Shown piece after piece: positions 44,434-53,182 of a stretch of 64,000 bases of DNA (the first letter of the stretch is position 1; each line of letters starts with the position of its first letter). Source of the DNA: Lentzea atacamensis. Lineage in GTDB: Bacteria > Actinomycetota > Actinomycetes > Mycobacteriales > Pseudonocardiaceae. Both the position numbers and the translations under genes were made by a program. The stretch spans positions 267,227-331,226 of the forward strand of contig NZ_QLTT01000008.1 of NCBI RefSeq assembly GCF_003269295.1. Reading direction: 5' to 3'. The notes below the pieces were generated by a model that did no database searches, was not told the DNA's origin, and worked only from the letters and a program-made list of their open reading frames with translations.

Positions 44434-45555
44434 ATGGCAACGATCACCGGGCCCATCGACGTGTCCGCGCTGCGTGCGCGGCTTGACCGCGCCTCCGCAG
44501 CCGCCGAGCAGGCGGGCGTCGACGCCCTGCTCATCTCTCCCGGCTCGGACCTGCGGTACCTGATCGGTGCCGGTGGCGACTCCTTCGAGCGCCTCACCTG
44601 CCTCGCGCTGCCCGTGGGCGGCACGCCGACGCTGGTCGTGCCGAAGCTGGAGCAGCCCGGTTACGCGGGCATCCCGACCGACGAGCTGGGCGTCCAGGTC
44701 GTCACGTGGGTCGACGGCGAGGACCCGTACGCGCTGGTCAAGGCCGCGATCAAGGGCACGAGGACCGCCGTGGCGGACATGATGCCCGCGCTGCACACCA
44801 TCAAGCTCGGCCAGGCGATCGGCGGCGCGCAGACCCTCGCCGGGCCCATCATCCGCGAGCTGCGGATGCGCAAGGACGCGAGTGAGATCGCCGCCCTGCG
44901 CAAGGCCGGTCAAGCGATCGACCGCGTGCACGCGCGCATGGGTGAGTTCCTGCGTGTCGGTCGCACGGAGAAGGACGTCGCCAAGGACATCGCCGCCGCG
45001 ATCGTCGAGGAAGGCCACACCTTCGCCGACTTCGTCATCGTCGGCTCCGGGCCCAACGGCGCCTCGCCGCACCACCGCGACTCCGAGCGCGTGATCGAGG
45101 CGGGCGACGTCGTCGTCATCGACATCGGTGGCCCGGTCGCCGAGGGCTACAACTCCGACTCGACCCGCAACTACGTGATGGGCGAGCCGAAGCACGACGA
45201 CGTCCGGGACACCTACGCCGTCCTGCAGGCCGCGCAGCAGGCCGCCGTCGAGGCGGTGAAGCCGGGCGTGACCTGCGAGGAGATCGACGCCGTCGCCCGC
45301 GGGATCATCGCCGACGCGGGCTTCGGCGAGTACTTCGTGCACCGCACCGGGCACGGCATCGGCCTCGACGTGCACGAGGAGCCCTACATCGTCAGCGGCA
45401 ACTCGCTGCCGCTGGAGGCGGGCATGTCGTTCAGCGTCGAGCCCGGCATCTACCTGCCCGGCCGCTGGGGTGCTCGCATCGAGGACATCGTCGTCGCCAC
45501 CGAGAACGGCGTCGAGTCCTTCAACAACCGACCTCACGAGCTGGTGGTGCTTTGA
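44434..45555 (+). CDS. M24-family aminopeptidase (Xaa-Pro peptidase)
   Basis: A 373-residue metallopeptidase of the prolidase/aminopeptidase P group. An N-terminal creatinase-like domain (LISPGSDLRYLIGAGGDSFERLTC) leads into the pita-bread fold. Two-metal ligands can be read: Asp in VVIDIGGPV, Asp in NSDSTRNYV, His in RTGHGIGLDVHEEP, Glu in SVEPGIYLPG and Glu in ARIEDIVV. It cleaves Xaa-Pro bonds in cytoplasmic peptides. Its last bases overlap the TTG start of the Lrp gene, so the two are coupled. Confidence 0.94.
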   Translation: MATITGPIDVSALRARLDRASAAAEQAGVDALLISPGSDLRYLIGAGGDSFERLTCLALPVGGTPTLVVPKLEQPGYAGIPTDELGVQVVTWVDGEDPYALVKAAIKGTRTAVADMMPALHTIKLGQAIGGAQTLAGPIIRELRMRKDASEIAALRKAGQAIDRVHARMGEFLRVGRTEKDVAKDIAAAIVEEGHTFADFVIVGSGPNGASPHHRDSERVIEAGDVVVIDIGGPVAEGYNSDSTRNYVMGEPKHDDVRDTYAVLQAAQQAAVEAVKPGVTCEEIDAVARGIIADAGFGEYFVHRTGHGIGLDVHEEPYIVSGNSLPLEAGMSFSVEPGIYLPGRWGARIEDIVVATENGVESFNNRPHELVVL

Positions 45556-45998
45556 CCCTCGAGCAGATCGACAGAGCGATCCTGAAGGAACTCGCCTCGG
45601 ACGGCCGGTGCAGCTTCACCGACCTGGCCGAGCGGGTCGGCCTGTCGGTGTCGGCCGTCCACCAGCGCGTGAAGCGGCTGGAGCAGCGCGGCATCGTGAA
45701 GGGCTACGCCGCCCGCCTGGACGGCACCGAGATCGGCCTGCCGATGTCGGCGTTCATCTCGCTCTTCCCGATCAACCCCTCCGAGCCGGACGACTACCCG
45801 AAGCGCCTCGAGCACCTTCCGGAGATCGAGGCCTGCTACTCGGTGGCGGGTGACGCCTCGTACGTGCTGCGCGTGCGGGTCGCGTCGCCGGTGGCTCTGG
45901 AGGAGCTGCTGCAGAAGATCCGGGAGTCGGCGAACGTGTCGACCCGCACGACCGTGGTCCTGTCGACGCCGTACGAGGACCGGCCGCCGGCGGTCTGA
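45552..45998 (+). CDS. Lrp/AsnC-family regulator
   Basis: A 148-residue regulator. N-terminal helix-turn-helix: EQIDRAILKELASDGRCSFT, DLAERVGLSVSAVHQRVKRL. The C-terminal RAM domain (AFISLFPINPSE, EACYSVAGDASYVLRVRV) binds amino acids. It starts at TTG within the peptidase stop (TTGA). Lying behind a dipeptide-processing enzyme, it may sense an amino acid released by it; this is inferred from coupling only. Confidence 0.92.
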   Translation: MTLEQIDRAILKELASDGRCSFTDLAERVGLSVSAVHQRVKRLEQRGIVKGYAARLDGTEIGLPMSAFISLFPINPSEPDDYPKRLEHLPEIEACYSVAGDASYVLRVRVASPVALEELLQKIRESANVSTRTTVVLSTPYEDRPPAV

Positions 45999-46002
45999 GC
46001 TA

Positions 46003-46566
46003 TCAGGTCCGGCGGTCGACCGCGATCCAGTTGGTCTCCCAGGACGCACCGCCGTCCTGGGAGAACGCCTGCTCGAACGTCGCCCGGTCCCTGCCCTGCC
46101 GGTGGATCAGGAACCGCACCTTGATCGGGCGCCCGCCGAGCTCGTCGTCGCCGTAGAACTCGCCTACGCCGTCGCGGAACCCGCCGTACACCGACGGGGT
46201 GAGCAGTCCGTTGCGGATGTTGACGAAGGTCAGGCTCCAGCGCTGCGCCTGCGGCTCGTAGAGGCGCATGCTGAGGCCCTCGATCCGCCCCGTGGGCCCG
46301 GCGATCTTCAGCTCGACGACGTTCGCCCGCCGGTCGAGCAGCGGGCGCACGACCGACGTGCCCGCGAAGTGGAGCCATTCGTCCTCGGTCTCCGACAACG
46401 GATCGGCGAGCACCCGCACGTCCGAGTGCCAGCTCCCGATCTCCCAGTCGAAGTCCCGCTGACCGTCCGCGACGTCGGCCGACGCCGATCCGGTGAGCGC
46501 GAGAAGTGCGAGACACGCGACCAGAATTCGCGTGTGTGGCACGGTGAGCAGCCTGCGCATGTTCAT
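46003..46566 (-). CDS. Secreted DUF1579-like protein
   Basis: A 187-residue exported protein. The signal peptide is RRLLTVPHTRILVACLALLALTGSASA. The mature part is beta-rich: DFDWEIGSWHSDVRVL, FAGTSVVRPLLDRRANVVEL, SMRLYEPQAQRWSLTFVN, and ends in AFSQDGGASWETNWIAVDRR. The pattern resembles lipocalin-like DUF1579 proteins of unknown function. The ATG at 46566 is used; an ATG two codons later is as good. It is divergent from an HxlR regulator with 27 bases between, so it is likely that regulator's target. Confidence 0.72.
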   Translation of the reverse strand: MNMRRLLTVPHTRILVACLALLALTGSASADVADGQRDFDWEIGSWHSDVRVLADPLSETEDEWLHFAGTSVVRPLLDRRANVVELKIAGPTGRIEGLSMRLYEPQAQRWSLTFVNIRNGLLTPSVYGGFRDGVGEFYGDDELGGRPIKVRFLIHRQGRDRATFEQAFSQDGGASWETNWIAVDRRT

Positions 46567-46569
46567 GAC

Positions 46570-46580
46570 TCGACTGTCGA
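46570..46580. promoter_or_regulatory. Short palindrome between the secreted-protein and HxlR genes
   Basis: TCGAC-T-GTCGA is a perfect 11-bp palindrome in a 27-base divergent gap. It begins 4 bases from one start codon and ends 14 from the other. It is the natural place for HxlR binding to control both genes. Short palindromes of this content do occur by chance in GC-rich DNA. Confidence 0.45.
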
Positions 46581-46593
46581 CGGAGCGATCACC

Positions 46594-47061
46594 ATGAACA
46601 AGAAGGCACCTCCAGGTAACCTAACGCGCCCCAACCCGCTTCCCGGCTGCCCGATGGCGGCGGCGTTCGCGGCGATCGGCGGGAAGTGGAAGCTGACGCT
46701 GGTGTACTGGCTCGCCCACGGCGAGTCCCACTTCGCCGGTCTGCGCCGCCGGGGTGCGCCGATCACGCCCAAGGTGCTGGCCGAGCAGCTGCGCGAGCTG
46801 GAGGCCGACGGGCTCGTCGAACGCGTGGTGACCGGACCGGTCCCGGCACCCGTCATCTACCGGCTCACGCCCTACGGGACCACCGTCCTGCCCGTCGTGG
46901 AGAGCGTCCGGGTGTGGGGCGAGACGCACCTGCAGCGCACCCACGGTGAGACCGCCGTCAACGAGGCGATGGGCTGCGCCCACCCGATCAGCTCTGAACT
47001 TGCCCGTCAGCCAGCACCAGTACGCGATCAGCCACCGCATGCACAGCGTCGTGGTGCGTAG
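46594..47061 (+). CDS. HxlR-family regulator
   Basis: A 155-residue winged-helix regulator. Core: CPMAAAFAAIGGKWKLTLVY, SHFAGLRRRGAPITPKVLAE, RELEADGLVERVV, VIYRLTPYGTTV. The Cys before Pro-Met is where redox- or aldehyde-sensing HxlR proteins keep their sensor thiol. The C-terminus runs 74 bases into the convergent ABC ATPase gene; this tail (after ETHLQRTHGE) is longer than in most relatives. It starts with ATG, divergent from the secreted DUF1579-like gene. Confidence 0.9.
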   Translation: MNKKAPPGNLTRPNPLPGCPMAAAFAAIGGKWKLTLVYWLAHGESHFAGLRRRGAPITPKVLAEQLRELEADGLVERVVTGPVPAPVIYRLTPYGTTVLPVVESVRVWGETHLQRTHGETAVNEAMGCAHPISSELARQPAPVRDQPPHAQRRGA

Positions 47062-47587
47062 CGATCAGCACCGCCGCACCTTCGTCCGCGACCCGCCGCA
47101 GCAACCCCACCGCGGCCACCGCGCTCTCGGCGTCCAGGTGGGCCGTGGGCTCGTCGGCGAGCAACGCGGCAGGCCCGGCCACCACCGCACGCGCCAGAGC
47201 CGCCCGTTGCTGCTGCCCGAACGACACCTGGCCCGGATACCGCGCCCCCAACGCCCCGATGCCCAGCTCCGCCAGCAGTCCGGGCACCCCGTCGACCGCG
47301 CGCCCGGCCAGCCGCAACGGCAGCGCGACGTTCTCCTCCAGCGTCAGCTCGGAAGCGAGCCCCAGCGACTGCGGCAGCACCGCGCAGGCCGACCACGGGG
47401 CCGGCCCCGGCAGCACCGAGCCGCGGTCGGGGAAGTCGAAGCCGCACAACAACGACAGCAACGCGGTCTTCCCCGAGCCGGACGGCCCGCTCAACGTCAC
47501 CAGCTCGCCCGCGGACACCTCCAGGTCCACGCCCCGCAGCACGGAGACGTCGCCGAAGGCCCGGTGCACCCCGGCCGCCCGGATCAC
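46988..47587 (-). CDS. ABC transporter ATPase A of a dual-ATPase exporter
   Basis: A short, 199-residue ATPase. Walker A is LSGPSGSGKTALL, signature VSFGQQQRAALARAV, Walker B AALLADEPTAHLD, H-loop IATHHDAVHA. It belongs to the LolD/MacB group. The Q-loop region (CAVLPQSLGL) keeps the Gln. The GTG overlaps the stop of ATPase B (GTGA). Having two short ATPases after one FtsX permease suggests an asymmetric (heterodimeric) nucleotide-binding pair. Confidence 0.88.
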   Translation of the reverse strand: MIRAAGVHRAFGDVSVLRGVDLEVSAGELVTLSGPSGSGKTALLSLLCGFDFPDRGSVLPGPAPWSACAVLPQSLGLASELTLEENVALPLRLAGRAVDGVPGLLAELGIGALGARYPGQVSFGQQQRAALARAVVAGPAALLADEPTAHLDAESAVAAVGLLRRVADEGAAVLIATHHDAVHAVADRVLVLADGQVQS

Positions 47588-48183
47588 GACGCCGCCAGGG
47601 GAACGCACAGGTCCGCCAGCTCGACCAGCCGCGGATCGTGTGAGGCCACGACCGCGGGCACGGGCAGGGACGCCAGCGTCTCCAGGACCAGATCGGCTGA
47701 CCGGACGTCGAGCTGCGAGGTCGGTTCGTCCGCCACCAGGACGGAAGCCCCGCGCGCCAACGCACATGCGAACGCCAGACGTTGTTGCTGCCCGCCGGAC
47801 AACGCGGCGATCCGCCAGGCGCCCGATCCGCCCAGCCCCAGCCGGTCCAGCAACGACAGGTCGGTGGCCCCGGCCGCGCGCAGGTTCTCGCCGACGGTGA
47901 GGTGTGAGATCAGGTTGTCGGCCGGGTTCTGGAAGACGACCGCGATCTCCTTGCGCCGCAACGATCTCAGCTCGGACCACGACAGGGCCGACGTCGGCCG
48001 GTCGCGCACGAAGACCTCGCCGGCGGACGGCCGTTCGACCAGGGACAGCACCCGCAGCAGCGTCGACTTGCCCGAGCCGGACGGGCCGGACAGCACGGTG
48101 AGGCCGGGCGCGATCGCCAGCGACATGTCCGAGACGGCGCGCACCGGACCGTAGGACACCCCGACGCCACAAGCGCGGATCAC
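47584..48183 (-). CDS. ABC transporter ATPase B of a dual-ATPase exporter
   Basis: A 199-residue ATPase paralogous to its downstream neighbour. Walker A is LSGPSGSGKSTLL, Q-loop AVVFQNPADNL, signature LSGGQQQRLAFACAL, Walker B SVLVADEPTSQLD, and the switch His in VVASHDPRL. Both consensus catalytic sites look intact. The GTG lies in the permease stop (GTGA). The order permease-B-A with overlaps shows a single operon. Confidence 0.9.
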   Translation of the reverse strand: MIRACGVGVSYGPVRAVSDMSLAIAPGLTVLSGPSGSGKSTLLRVLSLVERPSAGEVFVRDRPTSALSWSELRSLRRKEIAVVFQNPADNLISHLTVGENLRAAGATDLSLLDRLGLGGSGAWRIAALSGGQQQRLAFACALARGASVLVADEPTSQLDVRSADLVLETLASLPVPAVVASHDPRLVELADLCVPLAAS

Positions 48184-50624
48184 CTGAGCAGCTCTCCCAT
48201 CCGCGCGGTGCGGACACCGCGCAACGCAAGCCACGCCGCCACCACGACGACCAACAGACCGCACAGCACCATCGAACCGAGCAACGGCACCAGGTCGGGC
48301 AGCACCGGCGCGGGGGTGAGCCACGGCGCGGGATCCAGCCGCGGCACCGCGAACTCCATGCTCACGAACGACGCCACCGCGCCGATCGCCACCGCCAGCG
48401 ACGCCAGCGCGCCGACTTCGAGCAGATGGCTGGACCACAACACCGACGGCCGCATGCCCATCCGGGTCGACAGCGCGCCGGACACGGCGTTCTGGCGGCG
48501 GCGCACCTCGATGGCCAGCAACAGCGCGACCGCGGCCACCACGGCCAGCACGAAACCTATCGCGGCCACGAAACCGAACGTCCACTCCACGGTCAGGAAC
48601 GGCAACCCGTCGAGCACGCGAGCCCGGTCCGCGACGTTCGTGTAGTGGACACCCGCCGCCTGCAATGAAGAAGTGAGCGCCGCCAACGGCAACGACGACC
48701 ACAGGTGCCACGAGCCCACCTGCTCGACGGCGGGCACCGACTCCCGCGCGAGCACGTAGCCCCGCGTGCCGAGCTTCGGGAACACCGGCAGCGACGCCAC
48801 CGGCTTCACCAGCGGCAGTCCGGGAATCTGGATCTCCTGGTTCGCCGCACGCCCGATCCGCAGAGCGGGAGCGGTGTCGCCGGTCCGGCGCAGCCCGGAA
48901 AGCAGCGAGCGCACCGAAGCGGCGTCGTCCACGAGGGCCGCGTCCGTGAACGTGGCGGGGTCCACGACCAACGCGCCCGTGCTCACGCCCACGAGAGTTG
49001 TGTTGCCCCGCAACGACGATGGCAGCGCTACCCGTCCGAGCGCGATGTCCTGCGACACCTGCACCGTGCTGTTGGCGCCGACGAACACGCCGGACTTCGA
49101 GTCCAATGCCGACTTCTGCGCGCCCGCGACCGCACTGCCCACCGCGATGGTCCCGACCGCCAGCACACCCACCAGCACCACACCGGTCACGGGCCCCACC
49201 GCGGCCGCCAGCCGGCGCACCGCCAGCTGGGCGGCCGGAACCCGCCACCACTGCACGCGATGCGACCAGGCGAGCGACCACCGCAGCAGCCTCGTCGCGA
49301 GCAATGCCGCCGCCAGCACGACCAGCAGCGGGAACGTCAACGCCGCCACGTCGATCCGCGGCAGCTCGCCGCCTTTCAGCGTCGTGCCCAACCCGTTGCG
49401 GGACAGGCGAACCCACGCCAGCACCGCCAGCGCGGCGACGACCAGCTCCCAGGGCACGACCGAGAGCCGCCACGAGCGCGCCCGCCGCTGGAACGTCCGG
49501 TGCGCCCGCCAGCACGCCACGAGAACCGTCACCGCCAGCGACGCGGCGACCACAACCAGGACGTGGCCCAGCGCCACCCAGAGCGTCCCAGGGGCCAGCA
49601 CAACGCCAGGTGCGTACAGCGGCAACAGCAACCGGGCCGTCATCAGGCCGAGCAACCCGCCGGCCACCAACGGCAACCCGAGCTCCAGCACGCCGCGGAA
49701 CCCGAGCGCGAGCGGACCGGCCCCGCGCACCCACAGCAGCCGCAGCTCGGAATGCCTGCGCTGAGCCCATTGCACGGTCACCGTGCCGACGCCCGCCAGC
49801 CCCACGAGCACGCTGATGATCACCAATGGCAGCAGCGCGGACGAGACGTTGCGCTCGGAGGTCCGCGCCGCCGTGATGGCGGAAGTCAGGACGTCCGTCC
49901 GCGTCAACGGCAGCCCGAGCGAGGTGACGAGCGCGTTCCCCCTGTCCCGCAGCGCCTCCGCCTCGGCGAGCGTCGACAGCGGCTCGACGGGGAACCGCAG
50001 CGACACCGAGGCACCGGACGAGAACTCCTGCGGCAGCGAGGAAAGGTCCGAGACCTGCGGCACCCAGATCACCGACGTGCTGGCACCGTCGCCGCCCAGC
50101 GGGTTCGGCACCACGGTCTTCGCCTCCGAACACCACCACCCGGACACCGGATGCGCCAGGTCGGCGTAGATCGCGCTGACCACCAGCGGCGAGCCGGTCA
50201 GCCGGTCGCCGATCTTCACGCGCGCCGCCGTGGCGATCGTCTGCGGCACCCAGAGTCCGGTGCCGCCACCTTCGACGACAGTCAGGTGCGACAACGCTTC
50301 CGGCCGGTACCCGAACCGTCCGTAGGTCGCGAGGCCGTTGAAGTCAGGACGCCCGATTCGCGTGTAGACAGCACTCAACGGGCTCTGCGAGGACATCGTG
50401 ACAGCGCTGGCGAGCGGCAGCTGGTCCCCGTCCAGCGAGGGGTGCACGGAATGCGGGCAGATCCGATCCTGCTGGTACGCCAGAGCCGCGCTGCCCGCGG
50501 AGGACGAGTGCAGCACGGCCGCGGCCACCACGAAGCCCAGCAGCAACGTCGTCGCGATGCTCACCACCAACGTGAGCGGACTCGACAGCGCCGCTCTGGG
50601 CGCGGCTCTCCACGGCACCTGCAC
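48180..50624 (-). CDS. FtsX-like ABC permease of the dual-ATPase exporter
   Basis: An 814-residue permease. N-terminal helix SPLTLVVSIATTLLLGFVVAAAV, an extracellular domain with two Cys (DRICPHSVH, GWWCSEAKT), a first FtsX core near residues 260-370 (WAQRRHSELRLLWVRGAGPL is the cytoplasmic contact loop), further helices, a second extracellular part, and a final FtsX core ending ARMGELLR. It starts at GTG with a weak ribosome site. Together with the two ATPases it is likely to move a lipid or peptide, or to drive an extracellular partner. No such partner gene is adjacent. Confidence 0.88.
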   Translation of the reverse strand: MQVPWRAAPRAALSSPLTLVVSIATTLLLGFVVAAAVLHSSSAGSAALAYQQDRICPHSVHPSLDGDQLPLASAVTMSSQSPLSAVYTRIGRPDFNGLATYGRFGYRPEALSHLTVVEGGGTGLWVPQTIATAARVKIGDRLTGSPLVVSAIYADLAHPVSGWWCSEAKTVVPNPLGGDGASTSVIWVPQVSDLSSLPQEFSSGASVSLRFPVEPLSTLAEAEALRDRGNALVTSLGLPLTRTDVLTSAITAARTSERNVSSALLPLVIISVLVGLAGVGTVTVQWAQRRHSELRLLWVRGAGPLALGFRGVLELGLPLVAGGLLGLMTARLLLPLYAPGVVLAPGTLWVALGHVLVVVAASLAVTVLVACWRAHRTFQRRARSWRLSVVPWELVVAALAVLAWVRLSRNGLGTTLKGGELPRIDVAALTFPLLVVLAAALLATRLLRWSLAWSHRVQWWRVPAAQLAVRRLAAAVGPVTGVVLVGVLAVGTIAVGSAVAGAQKSALDSKSGVFVGANSTVQVSQDIALGRVALPSSLRGNTTLVGVSTGALVVDPATFTDAALVDDAASVRSLLSGLRRTGDTAPALRIGRAANQEIQIPGLPLVKPVASLPVFPKLGTRGYVLARESVPAVEQVGSWHLWSSLPLAALTSSLQAAGVHYTNVADRARVLDGLPFLTVEWTFGFVAAIGFVLAVVAAVALLLAIEVRRRQNAVSGALSTRMGMRPSVLWSSHLLEVGALASLAVAIGAVASFVSMEFAVPRLDPAPWLTPAPVLPDLVPLLGSMVLCGLLVVVVAAWLALRGVRTARMGELLR

Positions 50625-50663
50625 CAGCGCACGCTAGCTGGCGTTTCGCGGTTTGGGGAGCCT

Positions 50664-51305
50664 TCAGGAGGTAACGGAACGCATGACGCCGAACCTGGCT
50701 CCGAACGGATCAGCGAGCACGGCGATCCGGCCGACTCCGCCCACCTCGTAGGGCTCGACGGCCACCTCGGCCGCACCGGCGGCGCCGTCCGGGTCGGCGA
50801 CTTCGAAATACGGCAACCAGTAGGCAGACGAGTCCTCGACGACCGCGCCGAACAACCGTCCCGCACCCGTGCCGGCGGGCCGGCAGAACAGGCCGGGCGC
50901 GCCGGGAATCGTCTGGATCTCCCACGCGAAGACCGAGCGGTAGAAGTCCGCCGCGGCCTCGGGGGCGGGGGTGTGCAGCTCGAGCCACGTCAGTGCTCCC
51001 GGGGTCGAGACCGCGCCGAGCCCGGCGCCGTCCCTTGCCCGCCACACCCCGAACTCCGCGCCCTGCGGATCGGTCAGCCGGCGGAGCGGGCCGGCCGAAC
51101 CGGTGTCCGCCACGGCGAAGTGGACGGTCCACGCGCCCGCCCCCAGCGGCACGTGCGCGGCGACCGTGCTGCCGTAGCGGCGGAAGAGGCCGCCGTCGTA
51201 CTCCCAGCCGAGCACGCGGCCGTAGAACTCGGCGGCGGCAACGACTTCGGGGCTGCCCAGCTCGATCCACGCCGGAGCGCCCGGCACGAAGTCGGTGGTG
51301 AGCAT
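50664..51305 (-). CDS. VOC-superfamily (glyoxalase-like) two-domain protein
   Basis: A 213-residue protein with two vicinal-oxygen-chelate modules. The first is PGAPAWIELGSPEVVAAAEF and YGRVLGWEYD; the second is TPGALTWLELHTPAPEAAAD and FYRSVFAWEI, each ending in a DPxGAxFGV-like strand. Relatives are antibiotic-binding or hydroxylase-like proteins of unknown substrate. Its ATG directly abuts the stop of the XRE-like gene, so it is probably co-transcribed with it and possibly with the hydroxyproline operon. Confidence 0.87.
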   Translation of the reverse strand: MLTTDFVPGAPAWIELGSPEVVAAAEFYGRVLGWEYDGGLFRRYGSTVAAHVPLGAGAWTVHFAVADTGSAGPLRRLTDPQGAEFGVWRARDGAGLGAVSTPGALTWLELHTPAPEAAADFYRSVFAWEIQTIPGAPGLFCRPAGTGAGRLFGAVVEDSSAYWLPYFEVADPDGAAGAAEVAVEPYEVGGVGRIAVLADPFGARFGVMRSVTS

Positions 51306-52172
51306 CTAGGCCCACTTCCAGCGGATGCCGATCCAGTTCACGGACACGTTCGTCTCGAAGTGGTGCACGGAGTTCGTGTGGTCCAGCGCCAGGTCGATCG
51401 TCCGGTGCGGCTCCGCCTCCTGCCAGTCCTGCAGGTACACGTGCGGGTCGGCGGGCAGCGCTGCCGGGTCGAAGTGCACCTCGATCAGGCTCTGCGCGAG
51501 GAAGCACCGCACGCCCTGCGCGTGCTCGAAGCTGTCGAGCCGCGTCGGGTCGTGGATGACGAACTCGAACACCCACGTCTCACCCGCCGCCAGCGGCCGG
51601 TCGAACAGCAGCTCGTCCACCGTCACGTGCTCGGCCTCGTTGCGCGCGGACCGTCCGGCCCGGCAGTTCCGGATCGGCTCGTGCCGGACTTCGGACATGT
51701 GCACGGCGTCGTCACAGAAGTAGTGCGCGTAGAAGCGGTCCACGCCGTCCTGGCGCGCGCGGGCGACCATGCTCACGTGGATGCGTGACGCGTGCCGTTC
51801 GGCGTCGACGAAGACCCTGTCGTGGCGGGAGACGATCTCCAGGTCGTTGGTGTTGAAGCCGGGCATCATGCCGGGGACGACGTCCGGCCAGCCGCTCGGG
51901 TCCGAGCGTTCCAGGAGGGTGAGCAGCGAGCGGGACGGCACCTCCAGCAGGTCCTCCAGCACCGACACGGCCCTGAGCGACTTCGGCGAGACCGGGCGGA
52001 CCCGGCCCTGCTGCCAGTCGCTCAGGGTCGACAGCGCCACCGCCACGTCCTGCTGCGCGAGGCGTAGCCGGAGCCGTTCCAGGGTGAGCCCGCGGCGGCG
52101 GATGGCCGCGCGCAGGGCCGAGTGGAACGGTCCGATGCGCAGGAGCGCTTCAAGACTTGGTGTCGTCGTCAC
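51306..52172 (-). CDS. Helix-turn-helix protein with unrecognised C-terminal domain
   Basis: A 288-residue protein. Residues 15-65 look like a Cro/XRE-type DNA-binding unit (LRAAIRRRGLTLERLRLRLA, STLSDWQQGRVRPVSPKSLR). The remaining 200 residues are beta-rich with many aromatic and His residues (HVSMVARARQDGVDRFYAHY, ETWVFEFVIHDPTRLDSF, TNSVHHFETNVSVNWIGIRW) and fit no family I recognise. It starts at GTG 17 bases after the 4-hydroxyproline epimerase stop and abuts the VOC gene. It may be a second, ligand-sensing regulator of this locus. Confidence 0.72.
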   Translation of the reverse strand: MTTTPSLEALLRIGPFHSALRAAIRRRGLTLERLRLRLAQQDVAVALSTLSDWQQGRVRPVSPKSLRAVSVLEDLLEVPSRSLLTLLERSDPSGWPDVVPGMMPGFNTNDLEIVSRHDRVFVDAERHASRIHVSMVARARQDGVDRFYAHYFCDDAVHMSEVRHEPIRNCRAGRSARNEAEHVTVDELLFDRPLAAGETWVFEFVIHDPTRLDSFEHAQGVRCFLAQSLIEVHFDPAALPADPHVYLQDWQEAEPHRTIDLALDHTNSVHHFETNVSVNWIGIRWKWA

Positions 52173-52189
52173 GGCACCGAGGGTAACGA

Positions 52190-53182
52190 CTAGAGCGAGA
52201 ACCCCTCCGGGAACGGATCGGTGGCATCGAGGAGGTACTGCCCCATGCCGGTGATCCACGCGCGACCGGCCACAGTGGGCACCACCGCCGTTCGGTCTCC
52301 CAGTGGCACTTCCTCCAGCAACCGGCCGATGAACCTGGTCCCGATGAACGACTCGTTGACGAAGTCTGCACCGATTCCGAGCTCACCGCGCGCGTGCAGC
52401 TGGGCCATCCGGGCGCAGGTGCCCGTGCCGCACGGGGAACGGTCGAACCAGCCGGGGTGGATCGCCATCGCGTTGCGGGAGTGGGCACCGTCCTGGCCCG
52501 GCGCGGTGAACTGGACGTGCTTGCAGCCGCTGATCGCGGCGTCCACCGGGTGCACCGGGCGCTTGACCGCGTTGATCTGCTCCATGATGGACAGTCCGGC
52601 GGCCAGGACGCGGTCCTTCTCCGCCCGGTCGAACGGGATGCCGAGCTGCTCCAGCGGGAGGATCGCGTAGAAGTTGCCGCCGTACGCCATGTCGTAGCGC
52701 ACCTCGCCGAGTCCCGGCACGTCGATCACCGCGTCCAGCTCGTGCGCGTACGCCGGGACGTTGCGGATCGTCACGAGCTTCGTGCGGGTGTCGTAGTCGG
52801 CGAGCACCAGCCCGGCCGGGGTGTCGAGGCGGACGGTGGTGACGGGCTCTGTCACCTCGACCATGCCGGTCTCCACCAGCACCGTGGCCACGCCGATCGT
52901 GCCGTGGCCGCACATCGGCAGACAGCCGGACACCTCGATGTAGAGCACGCCCCAGTCCGCGTCCGGGCGGGTCGGCGGCTGCAGGATCGCGCCGCTCATC
53001 GCCGCGTGGCCGCGCGGCTCGTTGACCAGCAACCGCCGGATGTGGTCGTGGTTCTTGATGAAGTTGAGCCGCTTGTCGGCCATGGTCTCGCCGGAGATCA
53101 CGCCGACGCCGCCGGTGATCACCCGCGTCGGCATGCCCTCGGTGTGCGAGTCGACCGCGCTGAAGTACTTGGCGAACCTCAT
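52190..53182 (-). CDS. 4-hydroxyproline 2-epimerase (proline racemase family)
   Basis: A 330-residue epimerase that converts trans-4-hydroxy-L-proline to cis-4-hydroxy-D-proline. Both active-site Cys are present: the first in CLPMCGHGTIG and the second in DRSPCGTGTCARMA. The Cys-Cys pair separates it from Cys-Thr trans-3-hydroxyproline dehydratases. VDSHTEGMPTRVITGGVG and GADFVNESFIGTRFIGRL are further family marks. The other operon members fit this role rather than proline racemase. Its ATG overlaps the stop of the deaminase gene (ATGA). Confidence 0.94.
   Translation of the reverse strand: MRFAKYFSAVDSHTEGMPTRVITGGVGVISGETMADKRLNFIKNHDHIRRLLVNEPRGHAAMSGAILQPPTRPDADWGVLYIEVSGCLPMCGHGTIGVATVLVETGMVEVTEPVTTVRLDTPAGLVLADYDTRTKLVTIRNVPAYAHELDAVIDVPGLGEVRYDMAYGGNFYAILPLEQLGIPFDRAEKDRVLAAGLSIMEQINAVKRPVHPVDAAISGCKHVQFTAPGQDGAHSRNAMAIHPGWFDRSPCGTGTCARMAQLHARGELGIGADFVNESFIGTRFIGRLLEEVPLGDRTAVVPTVAGRAWITGMGQYLLDATDPFPEGFSL

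Noticed and set aside
52190-53182. Proline racemase as the name of this gene
   Set aside because: The Cys pair alone allows it, but the adjoining dehydrogenase subunits and deaminase fit 4-hydroxyproline epimerase much better.
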